Source of the DNA: Eisenbergiella intestinigallinarum
Lineage (GTDB): Bacteria > Bacillota > Clostridia > Lachnospirales > Lachnospiraceae
DNA: 17,918 nucleotides
Direction of reading: 5' to 3'
Assembly: GCA_019120115.1 (NCBI GenBank)
Contig: DWVS01000182.1
Span: 1-17,918, forward strand
Of this stretch, positions 7,317 through 15,281 are shown one piece after another. Made by a program: the position numbers and the translations under genes. Positions within the stretch are counted from its first letter, which is position 1. Every line of letters starts with the position of its first letter. The notes below the pieces were generated by a model. It was not told the origin of the DNA, made no database searches, and saw only the letters and a program-made list of their open reading frames with translations.

Positions 7317-8179
7317 TGAAAATATACCGGTTGGTGAGAGGGTTTGCGAGACAGATGAGCCGGGCGAACGTGAATGCGTATGCCGCGAGCACGGCTTTTT
7401 TCATCTTCCTTTCTCTGATTCCCATGATCATGCTGATCTGTTCGGTGCTTGCTGCCACGCCCCTTGTGCAGAAGTCGGATCTGCTGACAGCGGCTACTAT
7501 TTTTCCTGCGTCAATCACTCCCCTGATCGTGGGGCTGATTGACAGTATTTACGACAGCACCTTTGGAATGATCAGCATGACGGCCATCGTGACGATCTGG
7601 TCGGCGGGGAAGGGAATCCTGGCGCTGATGCGCGGGCTGAACGCCATGAACGGGGTGGTGGAGGACCGCAATTATGTGCTTCAGCGTCTTATTGCTTCCT
7701 TTTATCTGATCGTTTTCCTGGCCATGGTGGTGTTTTCTCTGGTGGTCATGGTGTTCGGTAACCTGCTGGCATCCGTGATCGTCCGGCATGTGCCGGGAAT
7801 GGAAAATCTGTTTGCTTTTCTTCTTCATTTCAGGGGTATTTTTTCCTGGTGCATGATGACGCTCCTGTTCGCGCTGATGTATACGTTCATTCCAAACTGT
7901 AAGCTGAGATTTGCATGGCAGCTTCCGGGGGCCGCGTTTTCCGCGGTGACCTGGAACGTGTTTTCCTGGGGCTTTTCCATTTATGTCAGGCATTCCGGCG
8001 GCTTTGACATGTACGGAAGCCTGACCACCATCGTGATCCTGATGCTCTGGCTCTATTTCTGCTTTTATCTGTTCCTGATCGGGGCGCATATCAACCGTTT
8101 CCTGACGCCGTTTCGGAAGGTGCGGGAAAAGCAGAGGCAGTCCCGCAGGGGAAAAGGCGCCGGCAGAAGACGTGGTTGA
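7313..8179 (+). CDS. YihY/BrkB-family membrane protein
   Basis: An integral membrane protein of the YihY/virulence-factor BrkB family, once mislabelled ribonuclease BN; its molecular role is not settled. The 288 residues hold about six hydrophobic segments (the first near 25-48, then about 70-105, 127-153, 165-193, 200-220 and 232-258), an early YAASTAFFIFLSLIPM motif, WSAGKGILALMRGLN, and a basic tail of arginines and lysines (from about 263). The ATG overlaps the stop of the upstream SpoIID-domain gene by four bases (ATGA), so the two are translationally coupled. A second ATG follows directly (7316) and could serve equally. No clear terminator was found downstream; the next gene has its own promoter. 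Confidence 0.88.
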   Translation: MMKIYRLVRGFARQMSRANVNAYAASTAFFIFLSLIPMIMLICSVLAATPLVQKSDLLTAATIFPASITPLIVGLIDSIYDSTFGMISMTAIVTIWSAGKGILALMRGLNAMNGVVEDRNYVLQRLIASFYLIVFLAMVVFSLVVMVFGNLLASVIVRHVPGMENLFAFLLHFRGIFSWCMMTLLFALMYTFIPNCKLRFAWQLPGAAFSAVTWNVFSWGFSIYVRHSGGFDMYGSLTTIVILMLWLYFCFYLFLIGAHINRFLTPFRKVREKQRQSRRGKGAGRRRG

Positions 8180-8267
8180 AAAAATCAGGAAAAAATGCCG
8201 GCTTTCGAAATAAAATGAAGGAAAAACGGAAAAAAAAGAAGATAACCTGCCGGCTGGTTCGGTACGC

Positions 8268-8296
8268 TTGACATTTTCAGGCGGGACTCTTATAAT
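8268..8296 (+). promoter_or_regulatory. Perfect-consensus promoter of the Lrp/transport operon
   Basis: -35 TTGACA (8268-8273), 17-bp spacer, -10 TATAAT (8291-8296): every position matches the housekeeping sigma consensus. Start expected near 8303, leaving a ~90-nt leader rich in GC repeats, including two copies of GCGGCCGG (near 8314 and 8344) and the palindrome CGGTACCG, which could hold an operator. So strong a core promoter suggests control by repression or downstream attenuation. Confidence 0.85.
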
Positions 8297-8394
8297 CCGT
8301 TTCATGAATTGCGGCGGCCGGTACCGCAGCGGTTCACAGGAAAGCGGCCGGCGGTTATTCCTGATAGCCGGAAACGCCGGGCGGGAAAGGACGG

Positions 8395-8913
8395 ATGCTG
8401 TTGATGGAGAAAAGAAAAATGGCAGAACGGGTCAGAGTCCCCGTCAATCATGCGGATGAACTGGATTATGTGGATTATCAGATCCTGGAAATGCTTCAGG
8501 AAAATGCCCGGGTCTCCGCAAAGGAAATTTCCGATCGGGTATTCCTTTCCTCCACCTCCGTGGCAGCGCGGATCGCGCGGATGGAGGAAAAGGGAGTCAT
8601 AGCGGGCTACAGCGTTCGGGTCAATCCGCTGGCGCTTGGCTGTTACACAAAGGCATTTATCTGTGTGGACATAGAGCCAAAGCAGAAGAAAGAGTTTTAT
8701 CCCTATGTGGAGCAGTGCGAGAATGTGGTGCAGTGCACCTGCGTAACAGGGGAATTTGCGGTTCTTCTGGAATGTCAGTTCCATAACACCATGGAGCTGG
8801 ACTATTTTATCGGGGAGCTGCAGAGCTTTGGAAAGACGAAGACGCTGATTGCGTTTTCTACTCCGACGGAGCACAGGGAGATCTACTGGAAGGGCGACTG
8901 CCCGGAAAAATAG
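8395..8913 (+). CDS. Lrp/AsnC-family transcription regulator
   Basis: A feast/famine regulator that binds DNA through an N-terminal helix-turn-helix and senses amino acids through a C-terminal RAM domain. In the 172 residues the HTH covers about 24-75 (LDYVDYQILEMLQENARVS, then DRVFLSSTSVAARIARME, GVIAGYSVRVNP), and the RAM domain about 82-160 with CVTGEFAVLLE (116-126). Three in-frame starts compete: 8395 (GGAAAGGA only three bases away), 8404 (about 12 bases away) and 8419 (GGAG nine bases away). I give the longest; 8419, giving MAERVRVPV, is equally possible. It is the first gene of the transport operon and is likely both autoregulatory and the regulator of the transporter; this is inferred from position. 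Confidence 0.9.
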   Translation: MLLMEKRKMAERVRVPVNHADELDYVDYQILEMLQENARVSAKEISDRVFLSSTSVAARIARMEEKGVIAGYSVRVNPLALGCYTKAFICVDIEPKQKKEFYPYVEQCENVVQCTCVTGEFAVLLECQFHNTMELDYFIGELQSFGKTKTLIAFSTPTEHREIYWKGDCPEK

Positions 8914-8968
8914 TGGAACAATCAAAGGTATCAGGCTGAAAAAATCACAGAGCATACAGGAAATGGCG

Positions 8969-9000
8969 AAGAGGCTGACGAAAGGGTTGGTCTTTTTTTT
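8969..9000 (+). terminator. Possible terminator between regulator and transporter
   Basis: AAGAGGCTGAC (8969-8979), loop of six, then GTTGGTCTTTT (8986-8996): eleven pairs, four of them G-U, in an unbroken run ending in eight T (8993-9000). The wobble pairs make it weaker than a standard terminator; it may cut transporter expression relative to the regulator. Confidence 0.4.
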
Positions 9001-9007
9001 ATGCCTT

Positions 9008-9062
9008 CGGCTGCCCGTGAAAATGCAGCTCTGGTTTTTCGAACCGGCAGCCGTGACGTCAC
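9008..9062 (+). promoter_or_regulatory. Inverted repeat and palindrome before transporter
   Basis: CGGCTGCC (9008-9015) and GGCAGCCG (9046-9053) form a perfect 8-bp inverted repeat around 30 bases, followed with one base of overlap by the 10-bp palindrome GTGACGTCAC (9053-9062). The palindrome ends nine bases before the GGAG ribosome binding site of the ATPase gene. These could be an operator or an RNA hairpin; no known motif was matched. Confidence 0.35.
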
Positions 9063-9082
9063 AAAGAAATGGAGTGATCGGT

Positions 9083-9823
9083 ATGGAGAATACGAACGAG
9101 ATGATCAGGATTGAACATTTACGAAAGAGATTCGGGGACCTTCAGGTACTGGATGATATCAACCTTACCGTCCGGAAGGGAGAGAAGCTGGTCATTCTGG
9201 GGCCCAGCGGAAGCGGGAAGAGCACGCTGATCCGCTGCATCAACCGTCTGGAAAAGCCGACCAGCGGGGAAATCTACATAGACGGTGAGCTGGTTACCCA
9301 TAAGAACCGGGTGAAGATGTCCAGGGATCATATGGCGATGGTGTTCCAGCAGTTTAATCTCTATCCCCACAAAACCGTGCTTCAGAACCTGACCCTGGCA
9401 CCCATGAAGCTGCATAAAATCCCCAGAAAGGAAGCGGAGGAGGCAGCGATGGAATATCTGGCCCGCGTGGGACTCACCAGTAAGGCGGACGCCTATCCGC
9501 AGAATCTGTCCGGAGGGCAGCAGCAGCGGGTCGCAATTGCCAGGGCCCTGGTGACGCATCCGGAGATCATCCTTTTCGACGAACCCACCAGCGCACTTGA
9601 TCCGGAAATGGTAGGTGAGGTTCTGGACGTTATGGTGGAACTCTCCAAAGAGGATATCACAATGCTCTGCGTGACCCATGAGATGGGATTCGCAAGGCAG
9701 GTGGCGGACCGGGTGATTTTCCTGGACAGCGCGAAAATCGTGGAGGAGGGAACGCCCCAGGAGGTGTTTGAGCATCCGAAAAATGAGCGCACGAAGACTT
9801 TCTTCAGCAAAATTCTTCATTGA
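9083..9823 (+). CDS. Polar amino acid ABC transporter ATPase
   Basis: The energy-coupling subunit of an importer of the polar amino acid (GlnQ/HisP) type. All ATPase motifs are intact in 246 residues: Walker A GPSGSGKST (40-48), Q-loop VFQQFNL (Q90), signature LSGGQQQR (142-149), Walker B IILFDEP (162-168), D-loop SALDPE and H-loop histidine H199 in CVTHEMGF. The start at 9083 is fixed by GGAG eight bases upstream and by the family N-terminus; the same frame is open further upstream, but that part overlaps the regulator gene. It acts at the cytoplasmic face with the two permeases encoded just downstream. Close similarity of all members of this ATPase group means the substrate cannot be read from this subunit. 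Confidence 0.95.
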   Translation: MENTNEMIRIEHLRKRFGDLQVLDDINLTVRKGEKLVILGPSGSGKSTLIRCINRLEKPTSGEIYIDGELVTHKNRVKMSRDHMAMVFQQFNLYPHKTVLQNLTLAPMKLHKIPRKEAEEAAMEYLARVGLTSKADAYPQNLSGGQQQRVAIARALVTHPEIILFDEPTSALDPEMVGEVLDVMVELSKEDITMLCVTHEMGFARQVADRVIFLDSAKIVEEGTPQEVFEHPKNERTKTFFSKILH

Positions 9824-9897
9824 TGGATCAAAATAGACTGGCAGAACGCAGTGTTTGTTGGAATGCCGCAGATTGGCGGCGGAAGGAGGAGAACGTT

Positions 9898-10776
9898 ATG
9901 AAAAAAAGGATCATTGCAGGCATAATGGCTATGGTAATGACGCTGGGAACTCTGACCGGCTGTGGGAATACGGAGGCGTCCGCAGCTTCCGGATCCTCTG
10001 CTTCGTCAGCACAGAGAACCGTAGAGGATGTCAGAGAGGCAGGCGTCCTGAAGGTGGGCGCAAAATCCGATACGCTAAACATAGGCATGATAGATACCTC
10101 GACCGGAGAATACGAGGGGTATGAAATCGATCTGGCCTATGAGATCGCAGCATCGATTTTTGACTGTACCGCCGAAGAAGCAAAGAAAAACGGCCTGGTG
10201 GAATTCACTTCAGTAACGGCAAAGACCAGGGGAGGCCTGCTGGATAACGGAGAGCTGGACTGCGTCATCGCTGCCTTCACCATTACGGAGGAAAGGAAGA
10301 AATCCTGGAATTTTACGCAGCAGTACCGCCTGGAGCCCGTTACGTTTCTGGTGAGAAAGGACTCCGGTGTAACGACGCTTGCAGATATGGACGGCTTTAT
10401 CATTGGGGTCGGCCAGGGAACAACTACGGCGGATCTGATTAAGGAATATGCGGCGGAAAAGAACATTGATGCGAATTATGAGATTCAGGATTTTCAGTAC
10501 ATTACGGACGGGGTAGCGGCCCTGAAAACCGGTCAGATTGATGCTTACTCCGTCGACCGTTCAGCGCTTGCGTCCTATGTGGACGATACCCTGATGCTGA
10601 CGGATGACGCCTTCGGCGTACAGGAGATCGGCATCGCGCTGAAGAAGGGCAACGATGAACTGACTTCCTATATGGACGATGTGATCACTGATCTGAAGGA
10701 ATCCGGAAGGCTGGATGAAATGAAGAAGGAATGGGGCGTCATGACGGACGCCGAAGTGGAAGCGGCGATGCAGTGA
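9898..10776 (+). CDS. Amino acid-binding lipoprotein of ABC importer
   Basis: Extracellular solute receptor, family 3, that delivers substrate to the permeases. The 292-residue precursor has a lysine-rich start, a hydrophobic stretch and the lipobox LTGC with C22 as the lipidated residue, followed by a serine/alanine-rich linker (about 24-38). The mature domain shows GVLKVGAKSD, GYEIDLAYEIA, TAKTRGGLLDNGELD with the conserved arginine that usually holds the substrate carboxylate, FTITEERKKSWNFTQQY, and ITDGVAALKTGQIDAYSVDR near the C-terminal lobe. The start ATG at 9898 follows GGAAGGAGGA; the ORF is open upstream, but only here does a signal peptide appear. It lies 74 bases after the ATPase gene. 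The family is sure; the bound amino acid is not known. Confidence 0.93.
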   Translation: MKKRIIAGIMAMVMTLGTLTGCGNTEASAASGSSASSAQRTVEDVREAGVLKVGAKSDTLNIGMIDTSTGEYEGYEIDLAYEIAASIFDCTAEEAKKNGLVEFTSVTAKTRGGLLDNGELDCVIAAFTITEERKKSWNFTQQYRLEPVTFLVRKDSGVTTLADMDGFIIGVGQGTTTADLIKEYAAEKNIDANYEIQDFQYITDGVAALKTGQIDAYSVDRSALASYVDDTLMLTDDAFGVQEIGIALKKGNDELTSYMDDVITDLKESGRLDEMKKEWGVMTDAEVEAAMQ

Positions 10777-10854
10777 AGCCGGCAAAAGGGCAGACCGGAA
10801 GCCGGCGGAAGAAAACTCGGAAAATCAGAATCTGGATAAAGGTGGTGGCTGCAT

Positions 10855-11595
10855 ATGCTGGAAAGTTTGTTGGATCCCTGGAGATGGGAGCGTTCCTTTC
10901 AGGATTTCCCGGATTACCTGGCAGGGTTTGGAATGACATTGAGAGTTACTTTGGTTGGATGGCTGATCGCTATGGCCATAGGGATATTACTGGGACTGAT
11001 ATCCACAGGAGAAAACAGGGTGCTGAAGACGGTCAGCAGAATCTATGTACAGTTTTTTCAGAATACGCCGGTAACATTGCAGTTCTTTTTCATCTATGTG
11101 GGAGTTCCGGTAATTATTCAGCAGTTGTTTCATATGTCCAGAACGTACCGGATTTCCAAATTTGTGATCGGTATATTTGGTGTAGGACTTTATCACGGCG
11201 CCTATATTGCAGAGGTAATCCGTTCCGGCATCGAGGCGGTGCCGGGCGGACAGCGGGAAGCGGCCATGTCTCAGGGTTTTACGGGAAATCAGACAATGTT
11301 TTATGTGATACTGCCGCAGACACTGAAAATGATCCTTCCTCCGCTGACCAGCCAGACGCTGGCGCTTCTTAAGAATACATCAACTCTTGCCATGGTTGTC
11401 GGTCTGGACCTGATGTACTATGCGGACAGAAGCGTGGGCTATACCGGATATTTTCAGGGTTATCTGATCGCGGCAGCCATGTATTTTATCATATGCTTTC
11501 CGCTGTCGATGCTGGTGCGGGTATTTGAACGGAATGCGGCCAGGAATCCCGGAATGAAGAAAAAAAGAAAAAAGAGGATGATGGGGGTGGCGTAG
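10855..11595 (+). CDS. Polar amino acid ABC permease, first subunit
   Basis: Membrane channel subunit of the importer, HisM/GlnP family, 246 residues with about five membrane segments. The early part has FGMTLRVTLVGWLIAMAIG and FQNTPVTLQFFFIYVG, the latter typical of amino acid permeases. The EAA loop that contacts the ATPase is AYIAEVIRSGIEAVPGGQ continuing to REAAMSQGF (117-142). The C-terminus is a lysine/arginine-rich tail. ATG 10855 follows AAGGTGG. One base separates its stop codon from the ATG of the second permease, so the two are made together and probably form a heterodimer. Confidence 0.93.
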   Translation: MLESLLDPWRWERSFQDFPDYLAGFGMTLRVTLVGWLIAMAIGILLGLISTGENRVLKTVSRIYVQFFQNTPVTLQFFFIYVGVPVIIQQLFHMSRTYRISKFVIGIFGVGLYHGAYIAEVIRSGIEAVPGGQREAAMSQGFTGNQTMFYVILPQTLKMILPPLTSQTLALLKNTSTLAMVVGLDLMYYADRSVGYTGYFQGYLIAAAMYFIICFPLSMLVRVFERNAARNPGMKKKRKKRMMGVA

Positions 11596-11596
11596 T

Positions 11597-12247
11597 ATGG
11601 CAAGTGTTCTTACAGCAGATAATCTGAATTTTATGATGAGCGGAATGAAGCTGACCCTGGAGATTGCAGTGCTCGCATCGGCCCTGTCCATTCTGATGGG
11701 AACCATACTGGCGCTGATGAAAACCTACTGCAGGGGAACGCTTGGCTTTCTGAACATACTGGCAACCGTTTATGTGGAAATTTTCCGTTGTACGCCTCAG
11801 CTTCTCTGGATTCTGATGTTTCGTTTTTTCGTGACGGGCGGCGGCTTTAATCTGGGCGTCGTCAGCCTGAGCGTGGTTTCTGCGCCGTATGTGTGCGAGA
11901 TCGTCAGGGGCGGACTGAACAACATTTCCCACGGTCAGTTTGAGGCGGGATATTCTCAGGGCTTTCATTTTATCGGAATTCTGTGGTATATCGTGCTGCC
12001 GCAGACCTTCCGGGCGATTATTCCGTCTCTGATGTCTCAGATAACGTCGATTATCAAGAGTACATCCCTGCTGGCTTCCATCAATATTTTCGAATACCTG
12101 TTTACCTGTAATACGGTTATGCTGAACGCAACGAGCATCGGCGGTATTTTCACGGTGTATGCCATGGAGGCTGCCGGGTACTTCATCGTCTGTTACCTGC
12201 TGGTTGTTCTGGTAAACACGCTGGGCAGAAAATTCAGATTTGCATAG
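11597..12247 (+). CDS. Polar amino acid ABC permease, second subunit
   Basis: Partner permease of 216 residues, HisM/GlnP family. It shows MSGMKLTLEIAVLASALSIL at the first segment, VEIFRCTPQLLWILMF, and the EAA loop CEIVRGGLNNISHGQFEAGY with SQGF (100-123), where the usual E-A-A-x(3)-G pattern appears as EAGYSQG. The ribosome binding site GGGGGTGG lies inside the end of the first permease gene, and the start codon follows that gene's TAG by one base. With the ATPase and lipoprotein it completes an importer with one ATPase gene and two different permeases. Confidence 0.92.
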   Translation: MASVLTADNLNFMMSGMKLTLEIAVLASALSILMGTILALMKTYCRGTLGFLNILATVYVEIFRCTPQLLWILMFRFFVTGGGFNLGVVSLSVVSAPYVCEIVRGGLNNISHGQFEAGYSQGFHFIGILWYIVLPQTFRAIIPSLMSQITSIIKSTSLLASINIFEYLFTCNTVMLNATSIGGIFTVYAMEAAGYFIVCYLLVVLVNTLGRKFRFA

Positions 12248-12307
12248 GCGGAGAAAACGGATGCGGAGACTGCAGGAAAGGGCAGAAGTGCGGAAGGGAG
12301 AACGGAT

Positions 12308-13246
12308 ATGGAGGCTATGGAAAAGAAAACGGAGATAAGAACTGTGGGAATCATGGGAGCCGGCGCTGTAGGCGCATATTTTCTCTGGGGCATGAGAAAC
12401 CTGCCCTGTGGAACGCTCTGCCTGATCGCCAGGGGAGAGCGGAAGGAACGGCTGCAGAAGGAAGGAATGATAATTAACGGAGAACGCTTCCTCTATCCGG
12501 TGAAAACGCCGGAGGAGGCTGCAGGCGTGGACCTTCTTCTGATCACCACCAAATATGGAGCCCTTCCCGGCCTGCTTGAGGATATCAAAACGGTTGTGAA
12601 GCCTCAGACCGCGGTGCTCAGCCTGCTGAACGGCGTGGATTCCGAGGAGATTATCGGAGAAGCCATCGGAGAGGAGCATATGCTGTATTCCCTGATGCGC
12701 ATCTCATCTGAGCGGAACGGAAATATCATTTTCTTTGATCCCAAAGAAACCAGAGGGATGTGGTTCGGAGAAAAGGGCATCCACCAGATTACCCCCAGGG
12801 CGCAGGCAGTGCTGGATCTGTTCGCACAGACGGACTGCAGGTGTACCTGGAAGGAGGACATCATGGCGGAGCTGTGGTACAAATATGCGATCAATATTTC
12901 CCATAATCTGCCGCAGGCGGTGCTGGGCGTCGGACTTGGCTGCTATGAGGACAGCGAGCATATGAGTTTTCTGGCGAGAAAGCTGTGGGGCGAGGTGATG
13001 GCGGTGGCGGATGCCAGAGGAATTGCCACAAGAGACTACACTCCTCCCTGCTGCAGCAGAAAGAATGCACATCTGTCCACCCTGCAGGATCTGCTGGCAA
13101 AAAGGCATACAGAGATAGACATGTTTGCCGGAGCCATGATACGGATGGGGAAGGAAGCGGGAATTCCCGTGCCATACTGCGAGTATACATTTCATGCCAT
13201 CAAGGCGCTGGAGGAAAAGAACGACGGGAAATTTGATTATTCCTGA
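12308..13246 (+). CDS. Ketopantoate reductase-family oxidoreductase
   Basis: NAD(P)H-dependent reductase of the PanE/ApbA family; the named reaction is 2-dehydropantoate to pantoate in coenzyme A synthesis. In 312 residues the nucleotide-binding motif is GIMGAGAVGAYF (14-25), followed by K82 in TTKYGAL, N108 in LLNGVD, the catalytic lysine K192 in AELWYKYAINISHN with N196, and S257 and E269 in the STLQDLLAKRHTEID region. These line up with the active-site residues of E. coli PanE as I recall it, so the enzyme should be active. It sits between an amino acid importer and an aminotransferase rather than with pantothenate genes. Some PanE relatives reduce branched 2-oxoacids to D-2-hydroxyacids, and that role fits the setting; I leave the symbol blank. 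ATG 12308 follows GGAAGGGAG. Confidence 0.88.
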   Translation: MEAMEKKTEIRTVGIMGAGAVGAYFLWGMRNLPCGTLCLIARGERKERLQKEGMIINGERFLYPVKTPEEAAGVDLLLITTKYGALPGLLEDIKTVVKPQTAVLSLLNGVDSEEIIGEAIGEEHMLYSLMRISSERNGNIIFFDPKETRGMWFGEKGIHQITPRAQAVLDLFAQTDCRCTWKEDIMAELWYKYAINISHNLPQAVLGVGLGCYEDSEHMSFLARKLWGEVMAVADARGIATRDYTPPCCSRKNAHLSTLQDLLAKRHTEIDMFAGAMIRMGKEAGIPVPYCEYTFHAIKALEEKNDGKFDYS

Positions 13247-13276
13247 TGTGCTGCGCTCCGGGAAAGGAAAAGAAAA

Positions 13277-14482
13277 ATGGATTATAAAATTAATGAAAAT
13301 CTGTGTCAGGCAAAGCTTTCAATTATCCGGCGGATCACCGACCTTGTGCAGTCGGAAAGGCAGCCGGGAGACCGGGTGGTGCTGTTTTCCAGCGGCCAGC
13401 CTGCCGATGAGGCGATCCCGCTGGAGCTGGTGAAGGAATATACGGCAAGAGTTATTGACAAATACGGCTGCGAGGTGCTTCAGTACGGCGGGCACAAGGG
13501 ATATCCGGCCCTTTTTCCTGAGATCCGCAGATTCCTGAACAAAGACGGTACTGTTGCTTCCAGAGAGGATGATTTTGTCATTACCTATGGCTCATCAGAA
13601 GCAATTTTTGCCGTCGGCAGCGCCTTTATCCGCCCCGGGGACCGGGTGATCGTGGAGGATCCTACCTATCTGAATGCGACCAATTCCTTCCGCTACTGCG
13701 GCGCAGTTCTGGTCCCTGTCAAAACCGATCCGGACGGTGTGAACCTTGAAGCGCTGGAGGAAGCCATGAAGGGCGGCGCGGCCTTTTTCTATACCATTCC
13801 GAATTTCGGGAATCCTTCCAGCATCACCATGAGCCTGGAAAAGAGAAAGGCGGTCCACAAGCTGGCGGTGAAATATCAGATTCCGATTCTGGAGGACAAT
13901 CCGTACGGCTATCTGAGATTTTCCGGAAATGAATACATTCCTCCCATAAAAAGCTTTGACAGGGAAGGGATCGTTCTATACATGGGAACCTTCTCCAAGA
14001 TCGTGGCGCCGGGCATGCGGTGCGGCTTCCTCTGCGCAAATAAAGAGCTGATTCCCAAATTTGTGGTATTCAAGGGAGTTTCCTCCAGCGGAAACATTAA
14101 CTGGAGCCAGTATATTATCACTGAATTTCTTAAAAATGTGGACATGAACGAACACATCAGCAGAATCAGCGCCATCTATGAAAAGAAGGCTCTCGCCATG
14201 TACAATAAGATGAAGGAATGCTTCCATCCGGCTGTGCAGTATACCATGCCTCAGGGCGGCATGTTTATCTGGGCGAAGCTTCCGGACGGCGTGAAGGCGA
14301 CGGATTTCTGCCTGGAGGCGGCAAAAAGGCTGAAGATTGCGGTGGTTCCGGGCAATGATTTCTTCATCGGAAGCCCGGAGGACTGCAGCTATATCCGCTT
14401 GAATTTCTCCAAGCCCGCTATTGAGGACATCGAATACGGCATTGAAAAGCTGGGAGAGCTGACCTGGCGGTACTGCGGTTGA
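13277..14482 (+). CDS. PLP-dependent aminotransferase, class I/II
   Basis: Fold-type I aminotransferase, 401 residues, closest in character to the 2-aminoadipate/aromatic or branched-chain (LysN-like, MocR-related) group without a DNA-binding domain. The PLP pocket is visible: YGSSEAIFAVG for the phosphate loop, YTIPNFGNPSS (174-182), D207 and Y210 in LEDNPYGYLRFSG, the Schiff-base lysine K241 in GTFSKIVAPGMRCGF with R248, and a C-terminal arginine in SYIRLNFSKP that usually holds the substrate carboxylate. ATG 13277 follows GGAAAGG eight bases away, 30 bases after the reductase gene. It probably converts the imported amino acid to its 2-oxoacid. Substrate not readable. Confidence 0.9.
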   Translation: MDYKINENLCQAKLSIIRRITDLVQSERQPGDRVVLFSSGQPADEAIPLELVKEYTARVIDKYGCEVLQYGGHKGYPALFPEIRRFLNKDGTVASREDDFVITYGSSEAIFAVGSAFIRPGDRVIVEDPTYLNATNSFRYCGAVLVPVKTDPDGVNLEALEEAMKGGAAFFYTIPNFGNPSSITMSLEKRKAVHKLAVKYQIPILEDNPYGYLRFSGNEYIPPIKSFDREGIVLYMGTFSKIVAPGMRCGFLCANKELIPKFVVFKGVSSSGNINWSQYIITEFLKNVDMNEHISRISAIYEKKALAMYNKMKECFHPAVQYTMPQGGMFIWAKLPDGVKATDFCLEAAKRLKIAVVPGNDFFIGSPEDCSYIRLNFSKPAIEDIEYGIEKLGELTWRYCG

Positions 14483-14562
14483 GGATCGCCGGAACAGGTG
14501 CGGCCATGCCATGCATCCTTTGGATAAGAAAATATCATATTTCAGGATAGGAGACGGGCAGT

Positions 14563-15168
14563 ATGAAAAAGTTTTCAGTTGTGATATCAAGACAGTTTGG
14601 AAGCCTGGGGCGTCCCATTGCAAAGGAAATGTCGGAAATTCTGGGCGTGGAATATTATGACAGGGACATCGTGACCATGGTGGCAAAGGAGCATAACATC
14701 ACGATCCGGGAGGTCAGCAACCTGGAAGAAAAATCCTCCCGCTACGCTTTCATGAAATTCCCGCTGGGAAACGGAACGGTTGCGGCGCAGGATAAAATCT
14801 TTGACTCCACGGCAAGGATCATCCGGGAGCTGGCGGAAAAGGAGAGCTGCATCATCGTGGGACGGTGCGCGGACGCGATCCTTGGCGATAATCCGGACAA
14901 TGTGAATATTTTTATCTACGCGCCCTACGAGGAGAGACTTGTGAACTGTGTCAACGAGCTTGGCATGGAGCCGAAGGAAGCCAGAAAGATGATACGCGAC
15001 GTGGATAAGGCGAGAAATGCGTTTCACATGAGATATGCCAAATATAAGCCAAATGACACCAATCACATGGACGTCATGATTAACAGCAGCCTCCTCGGCG
15101 TAAAGGGAACGGCGGAATATCTCTGTGAGATGGTGAAAAAACGGTTCGCGGATGATCCGGAGGAATGA
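14563..15168 (+). CDS. Cytidylate kinase-like protein
   Basis: A 201-residue P-loop-type protein of the cytidylate kinase-like family, common in Clostridia. The start VVISRQFGSLGRPIAKEM (6-23) is the family's variant nucleotide-binding loop, followed by LGVEYYDRDIV (28-37) and IIRELAEKESCIIVGRCADA (87-106). The arginine-rich C-terminal half resembles nucleotide kinase lids. True cytidylate kinase has a different, GPxGxGKS-type loop, so the name marks relationship, not proven activity. AGGAGA lies eight bases before ATG 14563. It is last in the transport operon, 80 bases after the aminotransferase gene; its link to amino acid metabolism is unknown and it may just be co-transcribed. Confidence 0.78.
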   Translation: MKKFSVVISRQFGSLGRPIAKEMSEILGVEYYDRDIVTMVAKEHNITIREVSNLEEKSSRYAFMKFPLGNGTVAAQDKIFDSTARIIRELAEKESCIIVGRCADAILGDNPDNVNIFIYAPYEERLVNCVNELGMEPKEARKMIRDVDKARNAFHMRYAKYKPNDTNHMDVMINSSLLGVKGTAEYLCEMVKKRFADDPEE

Positions 15169-15188
15169 AGAAGAAAAAAATGTGCTCT

Positions 15189-15221
15189 CTGATGCGGTGT
15201 GCCTGACGCGCACCGCATCAG
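15189..15221 (+). other. GC-rich 14-bp hairpin without T-tract
   Basis: CTGATGCGGTGTGC (15189-15202) pairs with GCGCACCGCATCAG (15208-15221) with one G-U pair and a 5-nt loop. No T-tract follows on the plus strand; on the minus strand a seven-T run comes eight bases after the stem. It may protect the 3' end of the mRNA or act as a weak terminator. Confidence 0.75.
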
Positions 15222-15237
15222 GGCGCGATTGCCATCA

Positions 15238-15269
15238 GCCGGAGGACGTGAGAGCATCCTCCGGCTTTT
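15238..15269 (+). terminator. Intrinsic terminator of the transport operon
   Basis: GCCGGAGGA (15238-15246), 10-nt loop, TCCTCCGGC (15257-15265), then four T. Perfect 9-bp stem; it closes the operon 70 bases after the cytidylate kinase-like gene. Confidence 0.75.
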
Positions 15270-15281
15270 AAACGTTCCAGG

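Noticed and set aside
8180..8267. GCCGGC pair (near 8199 and 8250) as terminator of the YihY gene
   Set aside because: Only a self-complementary 6-mer occurring twice, with a long loop and no T-tract after the second copy.
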